From NCBI GenBank assembly GCA_021527695.1, contig JAKFAO010000004.1, forward strand, positions 1,591,001 through 1,655,000: DNA of 64,000 nt, read 5' to 3'. The notes below the pieces were generated by a model. It saw nothing but the letters and a program-made list of their open reading frames with translations. It was not told the origin of the DNA and searched no databases. The stretch comes from Naematelia aurantialba. Its lineage: Eukaryota; Basidiomycota; Tremellomycetes; Tremellales; Naemateliaceae. The number at the start of each line of letters is the position of its first letter. Within the stretch, counting starts at the first letter, position 1. The position numbers and the translations under genes were made by a program. Shown here one piece after another: positions 9,700 to 20,331 of the stretch.

Positions 9700-10431
9700 A
9701 TGACTGCCGTCAAGGATCCATTCCATGTAGCATCTTGCTGCGCAGTCTTTCACCAGCCCCCATCCGCCTCGTCTGTCTCGGAGTTCTTGGAGTCCTTCAC
9801 TGTGATTCACGCAGCCACCGTTCCCACAGCCAAAGTTGAAGAGTATCCGGACGGCTCATTCCACAACTACTTTTCTCTCGGCGTCTCGCTCTTCTATTCT
9901 TCTTCGAACCGGAATGTCAAGCCGCGTCTGCTCGAACGTATAGATATATATAATCCACCTGCAGTATCTGCGCCTGACGCACCGACCACTTCCGCTCGAC
10001 GCCGGGGTGCACGACCGCCATGGGCGGGCTACTCTCCCCCTCGCTTTCCCATAGTCTTTGACTTTCCCTCGACCACACTCTCGATCCCCCCTGCCAAAGC
10101 CGGTGACCCACCCCGAGAGATCGTTCGATCTGCGAAACTTTCCATCGACTCACATACCAAGGCCAAGGACGTTGTGGCCCACCTAGGCGAGCCGACGAAG
10201 AAAGGCGGACAGATAGGCTGGGTACCGCTGTTCCTCGAGTGGGCGTCCGTGGAGCTCCAAACGCCTGACGGACGAACGGTCACGCTGGGAGTGATGATGG
10301 AGCTGCGAGAGCCAGGACCCGAGGGGCTGGAGGCTCTGAGTGAGGAGGTCAAGAAGAAGGGGTTCGGTGGGGTGTGGGATCAAGCCGCAGAATGGGAATG
10401 GGCTGGTCTCAAGCTCTTCCCAGCAGCTTGA
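9700..10431 (+). CDS. Conserved-looking protein of unknown function
   Basis: 243 codons without an intron, MTAVKDPFHV to LKLFPAA. I do not recognise the family. Folded-looking segments are FHNYFSLGVSLFY, LERIDIYN, VVAHLGEPTKKGG and WVPLFLEW, with a C-terminal WEWAGLKLF. There is no signal peptide or transmembrane segment. The first 30 or so residues are less protein-like, so the real start could be an upstream exon or a later methionine. It converges on PUP2, leaving about 230 bp between the stop codons. Confidence 0.6.
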   Translation: MTAVKDPFHVASCCAVFHQPPSASSVSEFLESFTVIHAATVPTAKVEEYPDGSFHNYFSLGVSLFYSSSNRNVKPRLLERIDIYNPPAVSAPDAPTTSARRRGARPPWAGYSPPRFPIVFDFPSTTLSIPPAKAGDPPREIVRSAKLSIDSHTKAKDVVAHLGEPTKKGGQIGWVPLFLEWASVELQTPDGRTVTLGVMMELREPGPEGLEALSEEVKKKGFGGVWDQAAEWEWAGLKLFPAA

Positions 10432-10663
10432 CTGGGCGTGATCTCTTGAGGGTACGAGCATGGTCAGCTATGCCAAAACACTCGGAGATTTGAGCCGCCA
10501 ACTGTACTCAGCAACGTGTGTGGGGGCAACAGCTCATTGGATCTGGGCGACTTGTGAGGAGATGGCAGGGAAACACAAGCTCGGGATCAAGGAGAAGGAT
10601 GATATGAACGGTCGTCTCTAGCAAACTACATGTCGTACACCATGCATTGTCGTGTTCACATCC

Positions 10664-11805
10664 TCATGCAGCGATAGTCTCGATGACTTGCTTCAGCTCG
10701 GCCTCGCCCAGAATCTCAAATCCGTGCTCCTTCGTAACCTGTGCCAGCTGCACATTGTTCTCGTCTAGCTTTTCCTCCATGACCTGCTTTAACACCTTGA
10801 GTGCAAGAGAATGGGCTTCAACCAACGTCATTTGCTGCGCGATGTTAGCCCGTATGCGCAGCACAATGACAGCTGTCGCACCTTGTGATATGCATCTTGT
10901 AGCGATTGCTGAGCGGCATCTGAACCCGACCCAATTGCTTTTGCGTCGTACCGGACAAATGTTCCTGACGGGTCGGTGTGGTATCTTATGTGACTTCAGC
11001 AAGTATCAAGGCAAATGGTTTGGGGTTGACCCACAGTTGCGGTCCCTTCTCGTCGATCCCTGCAATCAGTAATGCCACACCGAAAGGGCGAGACTATTGC
11101 CATGAGCATTCGTGCATAGACAACGGCGACCACTGACCATTAGGGCATCATCGTCCTCCACACTCTCCCCAAACCTCAAAGCCAGATCACACACTGCCTG
11201 TGTACAGCTCTCCACACCAATCGATTCATCGTATGTGAATGCATGCATTTGACTGGTCACACGCGCGTGGTCGACCATCGTACGTGCGTCTGCGGTCAGC
11301 CCAGACATAGCGCAGCCAATGTGTGCATCGATCTCCATGATCTTCTCGATGGACGAGGATTCCAACAGAGGAGAGGGGACGCGCTTCTCAACTGCGAGCA
11401 CGGTACCTTCGGGTGTGGTGATACCGACAGTCGTAGAGCCGAGCTGATGCCGTTAGTGTACTGAGTTCATGGAAGCATGACAAGCTGACTTTAATCGCTT
11501 CCATGGCGTACTCGACTAAGAAGTTTGATCAGCTGAGATGCGCCGAAGGGCACGCCTGATACCTTGGAAGAGTCGACCCTACGCTTCCGTCAGCACTGCT
11601 GATGGAGGTCTACCGGACCTACCTCAGGGGAGAAGGTATTCACACCACGGTCATATTCTGATCTATGACACATGAGTGTACACTCTTCAACAATATTTAA
11701 GACAGGCAGTGAGCTGGCGGTGGTATAGTACCGTTCACCAGTCCGTCACATAGCAAGCAACGAGGAGTCCCTTTCATCGTGAATCACATACCGTGTGAGG
11801 AACAT
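10664..11805 (-). CDS. PUP2: 20S proteasome subunit alpha type 5
   Basis: PUP2/PSMA5 is one of the seven alpha-ring subunits of the 20S core. Eight exons join to about 244 residues, close to the family's 241. They are 11805-11792, 11662-11623, 11578-11563, 11515-11490, 11443-11138, 11093-11035, 10984-10882 and 10834-10664. The start [19 protein letters not shown] is the classic alpha5 N-terminus, with RLFQVEYA as the proteasome alpha signature. Later motifs are [24 protein letters not shown] and [11 protein letters not shown]. Exon 3 is only 16 nt. All introns are GT-AG, about 38-130 nt. Apparent stops in the genomic frame are all intronic. Confidence 0.95.
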
Positions 11806-12457
11806 TATGGCCCAGCTGGCAACAGCAGGCTGCAGTGATGAGGGAACGAGTCGGATGCGAGCAGCTCCACTACACGTAGCAATCCTAGTAAGCTTTCTGG
11901 CGCGGTGTGTTCGAGTTGTAACTTGGCAAGGCTTGTCGCACGAGAGTTGAGTGAACAGCTTACGTGCAGCAGCGCGCTGGACAAGCGTCCGCCTCCGGGG
12001 GAAGAAGCCCACGTGCAGTTTTACGTAAGCAAAAGAGCCTTGACCACGTGGATTCAAGGCGGTTCTCTTGCCACTGAGACGTGGAGCCCCGTCCTAATCG
12101 ACGTGTCTTCGCCCCATCCTATGCTCATACGCTCATTGTTGAGAGAATCATCTTGGGCAGACGGTAGCATCCTCACCGCAAGCGTAGTCATTTGCTCAAC
12201 ACAAAACGCCACAAACACTGCAGGAGGTCCGGTCGGCCTGCCCTTTCTCCGGGCGGCCGGCCATAGGCCTGTGCGCGGTTGGGTGACGAGTCCATGACAT
12301 GGCTTTGGAGAACAGCCGTGAATGTGAGTGTCTATTGCACCATTTCTCTTTTGACGTGAACCCTTTCTGTTTCACTCGAGCTCACATACTGCTAGGCCCA
12401 TCGATCAATTGGAGGATTTCCGAGTCTGTTTACTACTTGGAGCACAATCTCCAAGCA
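11806..12457. other. Divergent promoter region, PUP2 / RBR ligase
   Basis: Intergenic space between two divergently transcribed ubiquitin-pathway genes. An open frame from 12299 is in phase with the RBR gene and could extend it N-terminally by 53 residues, but that stretch has no family features. I see no RNA gene here. Confidence 0.5.
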
Positions 12458-15281
12458 ATGCCAAAATCGCCGGGTCCTTTAGTGGGCGAGATCGAGGGGG
12501 CGGACACGGGCGAGAATGAAGTCGTTGTACTCAACCACCCGCCTCATCATCTACGTAAAATCAGTAATCGAGCAGATCCAATTCAACTCGAAGACGAATC
12601 TGACGAAGAGGGCCACCTCACACAGAAGCGAAAGCGGCAACACAATGGGCTCGAGATCACAGATTCTGGCATGTCCAGCATGGTTCCAAGTCCTTTCCTA
12701 AACCAGCATCGTGCAAGGCAATACGATCGACAGACACCCAGTCTACTTTGGGCCACAACAGAAGCTTCGGCTGCTGGGCCATCGCGACTTAGCCCTATAC
12801 CCAGAAACACTTCAACTTCGGTGGCGCATCCTTCTCCCGCGAATCTGCTTCCAAGAGTCCTCGAAATTCTTCCGGATATTGCGCCCGAGTACACGCTCGA
12901 ACAGCTCACTCTGGCGATCGCTACATTAGACTCAGATCGCGCTGTTACGAGAGTTGTCGAAGTCGCCGTAGACATGGCAATGGGATACCCCAAAACCAAA
13001 ACGCGCAACAAGGGCAAGGGAAAGGCGAAGGATGCTGGTACTGATTATAGCGATATTGCGTATCGCTCCGACGAGAGGCGGGGCGAAGTATATTCTTCGA
13101 GGGCCCAGAGGGCTCTGGAGAACCAATTTAGACGGATTCCCATACCTCAGCAAGTCTTTGACGTGTCGATCCGAGACCCGCTGACCATCGCAGTATTCGG
13201 TCGAGTTTCGCTGCGTGCGGCTCTATGTATGCCCCCACTTTCATCAGCCTACAAGAGCAGTCACAAAGTGGAACCAAGCCCTATGACGAGCTTAAGAACC
13301 CTCGACGCTACCAAACCTACGATGACAGGTCTAGAAAACGGATCAAAGGCAACAGTGAAAGTGACGTGCGTCAATCCCCCAACATTGGCGCTGCAGGACA
13401 GGATGAGTCCGAATTCGAACTTGAAGAGCAATGGCTCCAGTCATTTTTGAGTGAGTTTCATTCTCCACACAAATCGCTGAATGGTGTAGGAAAGCAACAC
13501 GAGGAACATGCTTTGGCCACAGCGAAGAAATTGGCATTTGAAGAAGCCATTGCGAAGGGTGAGGGGATCGAGTGTGGTTGTTGTTTTGGGGAGGACATAC
13601 CAGTAAGCTGGCTTCGCAGTTTCACATGTTAAGCTCACTGCGTCCAGCAAGAAATGTTTCAATGTGCGGATGGCCACTTGTTTTGTCGGGACTGTAGCAC
13701 CCGACACTCGGAAATCAAGCTAGGCGAGCAGTCACTTGTAAGTATCCTTTCTCTGACAATCACTCATTACGAAGAACATCACCTGCATGGATATGTCCGG
13801 TTGCGAGCAACCATTTCCCGAGTCAGAACTGAAACGACTGCTTTCGACAAAATCGTTTGATCTATTCTATCGATTAAAGCTCTCCAAGGACCTTGAACTC
13901 GCTGGGATAGATGGTCTTGAAAGCTGTCCTGGCTGCGACTTCGCCGCCATCATCCTTGACCAGGATGATAAGCTCTTTCGGTGTGAGAAAGAAGGGTGCC
14001 GAATGATATCGTGCCGGAAGTGCAAGCGCGAGGCAAGTAACCTTCCGTTGCGAGCGAGAATGAGCTCATTCAGACTCCAGGAGCATTTGCCGAAATCATG
14101 CGAGGGTGCGGACAACTCATTTCACCCTTGACGAATGATTGATGCTGTGCAGAAATGGAAGCGGATCGGAAACTTAACAAGCGACATACTGTTGAAGACG
14201 CCATGTCCGAAGCCTTGATTCGGCGTTGTCCAAATATATTGTGCCGTAAACCGTTCGTCAAGGAAAGCGGATGCAATAACATCAAGGTAAGTCTTAGTCT
14301 TTGGCGTAGTTTATCTCATACGAGGAGTGCTCCTCATGTGGAACCTTGAGCTGCTATGTATGCAAGAAGGCTGTCGACGGGTATCAACATTTCGACCGAA
14401 GTATATTTTGTCGTCCGAATGTGTCCCAAGCTAAGGGGGCGCCAGATATCCCAGGGGTGGCCGCCTCGACTGCTGAAAGCAAGCTTTGTCCTTTGTGGGA
14501 TACAGATGATCATCAAGCTGTAAGTGGTCAGTCAGGCTTGTGGCTATTATGCGCTAATCACCAAAAAGATCATCGATGCACGAGATGCGGCGCAACGGGT
14601 TGCTCTCGCAGAGGCAGAGGAGGAAGGGCTCGCATTCGACGCCGCCGATTTAACTGTGGCCGCCCCTCACAGGGTTACCACTCCCAACGAGGGGTTACAT
14701 CATGCTCCTGACCTCGGTAATCTGCACATCCTGATCGACATGGGTGAGTTCGGTCTCCTTTCCTTCTCACGGGTCTATTCCTTAGGCTCATCCGGAACAA
14801 AGGCGGTCACCACCTTTTCGCGGCGCAAGAACGACTGGGCAACTTGCAGGAACGGTATCCAGCGCGATTGGCAGGTATGGTGAACCCGCCACACCAGCCT
14901 CGGCCCGCCGTCATACGTGCTGCTCTTCCCAGAGGCGTAGTTTTTGACAACGAATACAACAGAGACTTGCAGCATGGCGTCGCGCCTCCGCAACCAATGC
15001 CGATGCGCGCTTATCCTCCGCGGAGATTCCTTGGAGTAAATGACAGGGCTGGGTTAATAGGTACACCTGCTGTATGGCGAACCATAGCGCCACTGCCTCA
15101 GCGTCAACGAATCAACCCGCACTATGTCGACGATCATCGCCATCAGTTTACCGGCGCCCGCCCTCCGCGTCGCGAGTTTGTACCGCCCATGGGACGAGTT
15201 GCCGAACCCTCGGCTGTACCTTTGGAGCCGCCTCCGCCGTATGAGAGCGTCAACCAGGGCGGCGCCGTGTGGCACGGATAA
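12458..15281 (+). CDS. RBR-type E3 ubiquitin ligase, RNF216/TRIAD3-like
   Basis: RBR ligases pass ubiquitin through a catalytic Cys in RING2. The N-terminal 230 residues are disordered and Ser/Pro-rich. Then come an RNF216-like helical segment (IRSSFAACGSMYAPTF), RING1 (CGCCFGEDIP, CADGHLFCRDC), the IBR (CPGCDFAAII, CEKEGCRMISCRKC) and RING2 (RRCPNILCRKPFVKESGCNNIKC, CSSCGTLSCYVCKK, QHFDR, CPLWD). The C-terminus is Pro-rich with PPPPY. At least nine introns are needed; two are GC-AG (13150-13193 and 14031-14078). The junction near 14744-14829 is uncertain: either a 38-nt intron at 14748-14785 or an 86-nt one at 14744-14829 keeps frame. The start may be 12299 instead. Confidence 0.85.
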
Positions 15282-15695
15282 TGGCCATAGACTGTCCGCC
15301 AATTCGCCCTTTTTACTCAGTTTCCTGCAGGATGGTCCTTTTAGACTTGGGGGCAGTAGGGCAGTGTTACTGCGATTCATTCTTCACTTTTGGGTTCCGG
15401 CTCACCCTCTCCACTGTCCATCACACGCTTGCTTCTATATTGGGAATAACGGGTTGTACGAGGCACTTCTCCTGTATGCATCGCACGTAAGTCCAGTCAG
15501 CCCGGCGTTTTGCTGTAATGCCGTCTGCGGTCGATCCGGTTGAAACTGTGGCGAAATTTGACTCTTGTCTCCAGGTCGACCCCGCACGTCTGAACCGTTT
15601 TTCCAACGTCCCTCCCCCTTCATTCTACATATCTCTTTTACATCGGACAGTCTGTTCCGTCCTCTTGTTACCATCTCATCTCATCCTTATTGAAA
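15282..15695. other. Intergenic region upstream of RACK1
   Basis: About 400 bp with a pyrimidine-rich stretch at 15600-15680, as common before highly expressed ribosomal genes. No gene is recognised. Confidence 0.45.
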
Positions 15696-17037
15696 ATGGG
15701 CGAACCGCTCGCGTACAAAGGCAGCCTTGCTGGCCACTCTGGCTGGATAACCGCCATCGCTACCTCTTCCGAGAACCCGGACATGATCCTCACTGCTTCG
15801 CGAGGTGTGTCACCGTCATCTTCCTCCTCCTTATCTCTCCACTGACAAGAGCACATAGATAAGACTGTCATTGTCTGGCAGCTCACTCGGGATGAGTCTG
15901 CTTTTGGCTTCCCGAAGAAGATCCTCCACGGCCACAACCACTTTGTGTCGGACGTTGTCATCTCCTCCGACGGCCAGTTCGCCCTCTCTTCCTCTTGGGA
16001 CAAGACCCTACGATTGTGGGACCTCAACACGGGTCTCACTACCCGTAGATTTGTTGGCCACACTGCGGATGTCCTCTCGTATGTCTGATCCTTCTCTCCA
16101 AGTTTTCACCATAGTTGACGATACCCAGCGTCTCGTTCTCTGCCGACAACCGACAGATCGTCTCGGCATCGCGTGACAGGACCATCAAGCTCTGGAACAC
16201 CCTCGGAGAGTGCAAATTCAACATCGTCGAGGACGGCCACACCGAATGGTACGTCGGTGGCCTTTGTATGAATGACAATGCTCACCGTGCCCAGGGTTTC
16301 ATGTGTTCGATTCTCCCCCAACCCCGTTATCCCCGTGATTGTCTCTGCTGGTTGGGACAAGGTTGTTAAGGTGAGTTGCCCTTGTCTTTTTCAGCAGTAC
16401 CACCGCCATTCTGGCCTCGAAATGATGTGATCTATTATATTTGCTACTTCAGAGGGGTGAAACAGACCCGATGAGACCACTTTTCCACCAAGATCTCTGA
16501 TCTCCTTCGCACTCAGTGTTTTCTCCATGCTGTTCATCTGGTTAGGCTCCAAGCTAATCACCGCGACAGGTTTGGGAGCTATCTAAATGCAAGCTGAAGA
16601 CCAACCACTACGGCCACACCGGCTACATCAACACCCTTGCAGTCTCCCCTGACGGCTCCCTGGCCGCTTCCGGCGGCAAGGACGGCATCACCATGCTCTG
16701 GGACCTCAACGACGGCAAGCACCTCTACTCCCTCGAGGCTGGCGATGTTGTCAACGCCCTCGTCTTCTCCCCCAACCGATACTGGCTCTGCGCTGCCACC
16801 GCATCGTCCATCAAGATCTTCGACCTCGAGTCCAAGTACGTCCAGTGCATTTTCTTGAGCTGCCCTCCCGGCTAACCGTCTAGATCTATCGTCGACGACC
16901 TCCAACCTGACTTCTCCGAGCTCAGCGAGAAGGCTCGTAAACCCGAGTGCACTTCCCTCGCGTGGTCCGCTGACGGTCAAACTCTGTTCGCCGGATTCTC
17001 GGACAACCTCGTCCGAGTGTGGACCGTTGCAATCTGA
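15696..17037 (+). CDS. RACK1 / Gbeta-like 40S ribosomal WD-repeat protein
   Basis: Orthologue of yeast ASC1, fission yeast cpc2 and Cryptococcus GIB2. It is a seven-bladed WD40 propeller on the 40S head that also acts as a signalling scaffold. The start [21 protein letters not shown] is typical. Blades follow with [59 protein letters not shown] and the end [10 protein letters not shown]. Four introns are about 50 nt, but one (16371-16569) is 199 nt and holds a C/D snoRNA. The conserved stretch [17 protein letters not shown] supports the last exon. Confidence 0.96.
16418..16504 (+). ncRNA. snR24: U24 (snR24) C/D box snoRNA in a RACK1 intron
   Basis: Inside the 199-nt RACK1 intron are, in order, a C box ATGATGT (16422-16428), the U24-type guide segment ATTTGCTACTTCAGAGG (from about 16438), a C'-like CGATGAGACC (16469-16478), the second guide CACCAAGATCTCTGAT and a D box CTGA (16497-16500). 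Both antisense elements match, from memory, U24/snR24, which directs 2'-O-methylation of the large-subunit rRNA. Yeast keeps snR24 in the intron of ASC1, the same host gene. Confidence 0.88.
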
Positions 17038-17160
17038 GGGATATAGATGTGTATGCATGCGGATTTCATTGGCTTTAAATGCTTCATCTTTCTGAAGCTT
17101 GACGTGATACGTCGAGACAGGTGTATCAATGTGATGGGTATATGGGACGACGAGACCGTC

Positions 17161-17795
17161 TCACAAATCGTATTCGTCAGAGTCAGAGTCATCGCGCTTC
17201 CTCTGTATCTACGCGCCGTCACTTTGCCATGCTCACGGCAGCAGCGTAAGCAAGCTTACTGTGATGCCCTGCCCTAGTGACTTGGTCCTTCCACCAGCTG
17301 CGGATACTGCCGGGGCTGCTGATTTCGGCGGTGCAGGGTTCGATACCTTTGCGGACGAAATTAGCCATCCCGTCTTGTCCATGTATTACAGCAGAGAAAC
17401 GAGAGTCAACTTGCCTGCTGCAGCAGCCCTTTGAGCGCATCGTCACTGACTTGTCCCCTAATCTGCCCCTGCTGGCCCATCCTCACCAACAGTCCCTCCA
17501 CCTGCTCCGCCAACTGCGGCCTGGTCAAAGATATCCTACTCACTGTGACGACATAGTAAGCATGGGTATGTTTCGTCTTCCAATCCAGCACAAAAGAAGA
17601 CTCACGGCGTTCTCGTGCAGCTGGCTCCAACATCGCGGCAATCATAGTCCGCTTCATCTCGGCCTGTTGCTGAGCCCGTTCCTGCGCTGCCGCCTGTTCC
17701 TCGGGAGAAGAGCCTTGCCCTTGACTTTGCCCGGGGCTCGAGCCGCCAGGATGGGCGGACGGGCGCAAGCCCGCTGGCAGTTGAAAGTTGGACAT
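17161..17795 (-). CDS. PDCD5 / TFAR19-family DNA-binding protein
   Basis: Small helical-bundle protein of the conserved eukaryote-archaeal PDCD5 family, linked in animals to apoptosis and TRiC binding. An acidic/Gln-rich N-terminus carries EEQAAAQERAQQQAEMKR. The core is MLEPAARERR, then RISLTRPQLAEQVEGLLVRM, GQQGQIRGQVSDDALKGLL, and a C-terminal IQRKRDDSDSDEYDL like the family tail. Exon 1 is 17795-17606. The intron after LKGLLQQ begins GCAAGT (17414), a GC-AG intron; its acceptor is after either ACAAG or GCAAAG. The last exon ends at the stop 17163-17161. Confidence 0.9.
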
Positions 17796-18080
17796 GGTGG
17801 AAGAATGCTCGAGAAGAGCGCGGATTATGTCGGGATGCCCCCATTGGTGCCAGTTTTGTAATGGCTGAAATTGCTTCCGCTAATCGGTCGTTGGTGGGGA
17901 AGCGGGGAAACTACAAAGTCCAATCTCGTCGTACTGCCCGTCGAGCCCTCTATCAGTTCGTCACCACAGAAGTTACATACTCCAACCTCAGGCAGTGTGT
18001 CGGGACAACACGCTCTCGGTCGACCAGTGCGGGGGCTTTGTGCACAACAGATATAAAAAGCGGCGTTCAGCAAATTCTGC

Positions 18081-20070
18081 CATGTCACAACCCGAGCTTT
18101 CCACCGCCAAAGGCCAAACGGGCAAGAAGCAGGGCATCGTTCCCCAGGGTGCTCCTTCGAAGGTCCCCATGGAGTCGCCTGAGATTGTCCTGCCACCAGG
18201 ATCGACCACGGCAAACATCGATTCAGTCGCCCCTGGGGGAAGACAACGTGGGCCTGTCGAGGAAGTGATTGCCAAGCGTATGAGACAGCTAGGCAAGAAG
18301 CTTGTGTGTCCACTGTATTAGCATTGCGTTGAGCGAGGCTGAGTTTCTACATAGCAACGATACCGCGCGTATGCAACTCAGGATCCATCGACGCTCAATG
18401 CGGATCAAAGGGCAGCTCTGATCAGTTTGCCGTTTTTAGAAGGCGCCTACCGAGAGTTGGAGGAGTTGACCAAGGAGAAGGGTCCCGTGGATGTGTGTGC
18501 ACTTGAGAACCCGGTTCTTCAGCTGACATACACTTTTCATTCAGGAGCAAGAGTTGATCCAGGCTGCCAAGCTGCGAGAAGCCCGAGAAAGCGCCATCAA
18601 GGAAGCGGAGTCCCTGATGTCTACGCGGATACAGGAGTATCAAGTGAGCGACCCGTCCAACTGGGTTGGGTTCAGTTGCACTGACCTAGTACAGTCGCAA
18701 CTGCTCGCCCCGCTGGGGTTATTCCTCCGTCTCTACTCACTGCTTCATCCTGCCCGGCCCTCCGATCACCATCATCTTACGTTCGCCCACCTCTCATTGC
18801 CTCCCAGTCTACAGGACGAGGTGCAGGCTACAGACGTCCTACGGGTCGGCAGGATGTACGAGGAGCTCGCGAACGGTGGAGCAGGTGGTGTCGCTGTGCT
18901 AGATCAGCTGAAGAATGGGCCGAAAGGAGATGACGAAGAGAGTAAGTGTAGTCAAGTTTGGTCCTCATCACCTAACGGATCCTGCAGACAGGCACAGACA
19001 CTATCTCCTGGATCTTCTGTCCAAGTCGGTTGCGGAGGACTTGCAAGCGATTCCGACTGATGAGCTGGCGGAGAGTGTTGTCAACACTCAACAATCTGCT
19101 GAGCTGCCTAGCGAGATCATTCCTGCTTCGATCGGCGCGTCTCGAGCAATGTCGGAAACTAGTCTGCCGAATGGTCACGGCGAACAGGTCGAAGAACAGG
19201 ATCGAGGGCAACCTGGCTTGAGCTTCCTTCAGCCGGATGAGCTGGAACCAGAAGCCGCTTTAGACGAGCTAGGTGTGGAGGCTATTGACGAGAATTACGA
19301 GATCGTTCCTCAGCTTGCGGCTCACCAGGTCCGTTTCTTTCACTGTCAACTTTTGTTGAGGTTGACGAACAATAGACTTCGGGGCTTCAGCCTCCCGTCG
19401 AAGATAAAGCCCTCAACGCGCAGGCCACGACCGGGTCTCCTGTGCCAATCCATGTGAATGCTGCTCCCGCTTTCTCCGCAACCCCGGGCAACTGGGCGGA
19501 TCTCGATGATGATGAAGCGGAAGTCACTAAATCTACAAGCGGGGCTGCACCTCCAGTGCTGGCTCCTGAAGTGGAGATAACTATGACGCCCAATCCTGTT
19601 GATGCAGAGGCTGTTCAGCCGACTTCTTTATCCCAACAGGCGGCTCCGATCAGTCCGGATGGCAAGACCGAGCTGGTGAATGAAGGATCCAAGACGCGCG
19701 AGAAATTGCATCACAATGGCCATCGCACAGGAGGGGCTAGGCCCGAGGCCCCAGCGCGCCCTAAAGGCCCATCGACTATCGTGGATGAAGACGGATTTGT
19801 GTCAAAAGTGAGACGCCAGGTGCCTTTAGCAACGAGGGGCCGCGGCGGACGTGGAGGAACGAGCGGAAAGTCAAGAGGAGATGGGAGCAGCCGGGGCCGT
19901 GGAGGTAAGCGCGTTGTGGTCAAAGAAATACGCTGACTGAATGTATAGGTCGCAGCAGCGCCAGGCCATCTCCCAACTCTGCTCCTGGACAGAGTCAATC
20001 GCAGGGTCCACGCTCACCCAGAGTAGAAGCTTCAGCAAATGGACACAAGGGTACTCCGGCGGTAAGCTAA
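18081..20070 (+). CDS. Caprin-like RGG-rich RNA-binding protein
   Basis: The N-terminal half has a Caprin-type pattern: VIAKRMRQLGKKL, then DPSTLNADQRAALISLPFLEGAYRELEEL and a coiled coil with EARESAIKEAESLMSTRIQEY. It resembles the coiled homology region of animal Caprin-1, a stress-granule and mRNA regulator. The C-terminal half is disordered, with NWADLDDDEAE and DEDGFVSKVRRQ, then an RGG-type region (ATRGRGGRGGTSG, SSRGRGG). Six or so short introns are needed, the first at about 18304-18353. The start ATG at 18081 gives MSQPELSTAK; the stop is 20068-20070. Assignment rests on pattern similarity only. Confidence 0.62.
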
Positions 20071-20331
20071 GGCTTTGCTTTGTTAGGGTTATTGCATCCG
20101 TCGTACATGGCCGAGCAGGACGTAACATGGGCCAATAATTGCGATCCTAAATCATGCATTGCCTCAAATCGTTCTTTTCACCGACTCTGGTCTGTCATAT
20201 CCCCTTGCGCGCAGTTCTTGATGTGCAATCTTCAATATTGCGCCATGCATCGCTTACCGAAATGCTTGACCTCTACTAATATTCACCTTGCACTGAGATT
20301 ATGCCCCATATCTCGTTAAGAAGAGACCGCA

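Noticed and set aside
9415..9810. 131-codon minus-strand open frame
   Set aside because: No recognisable domain, atypical composition, and overlap with the start of the better-supported plus-strand gene.
10664..11443. PUP2 as a pseudogene, because the genomic frame contains stops
   Set aside because: All stops fall in introns with normal borders; the joined exons give a complete alpha5 subunit.
13154..13193. 40-nt GT-AG intron in the RBR ligase gene
   Set aside because: Its use leaves the downstream exon out of frame. The GC donor four bases earlier (13150) gives the correct phase and the conserved IPIPHIRSSF.
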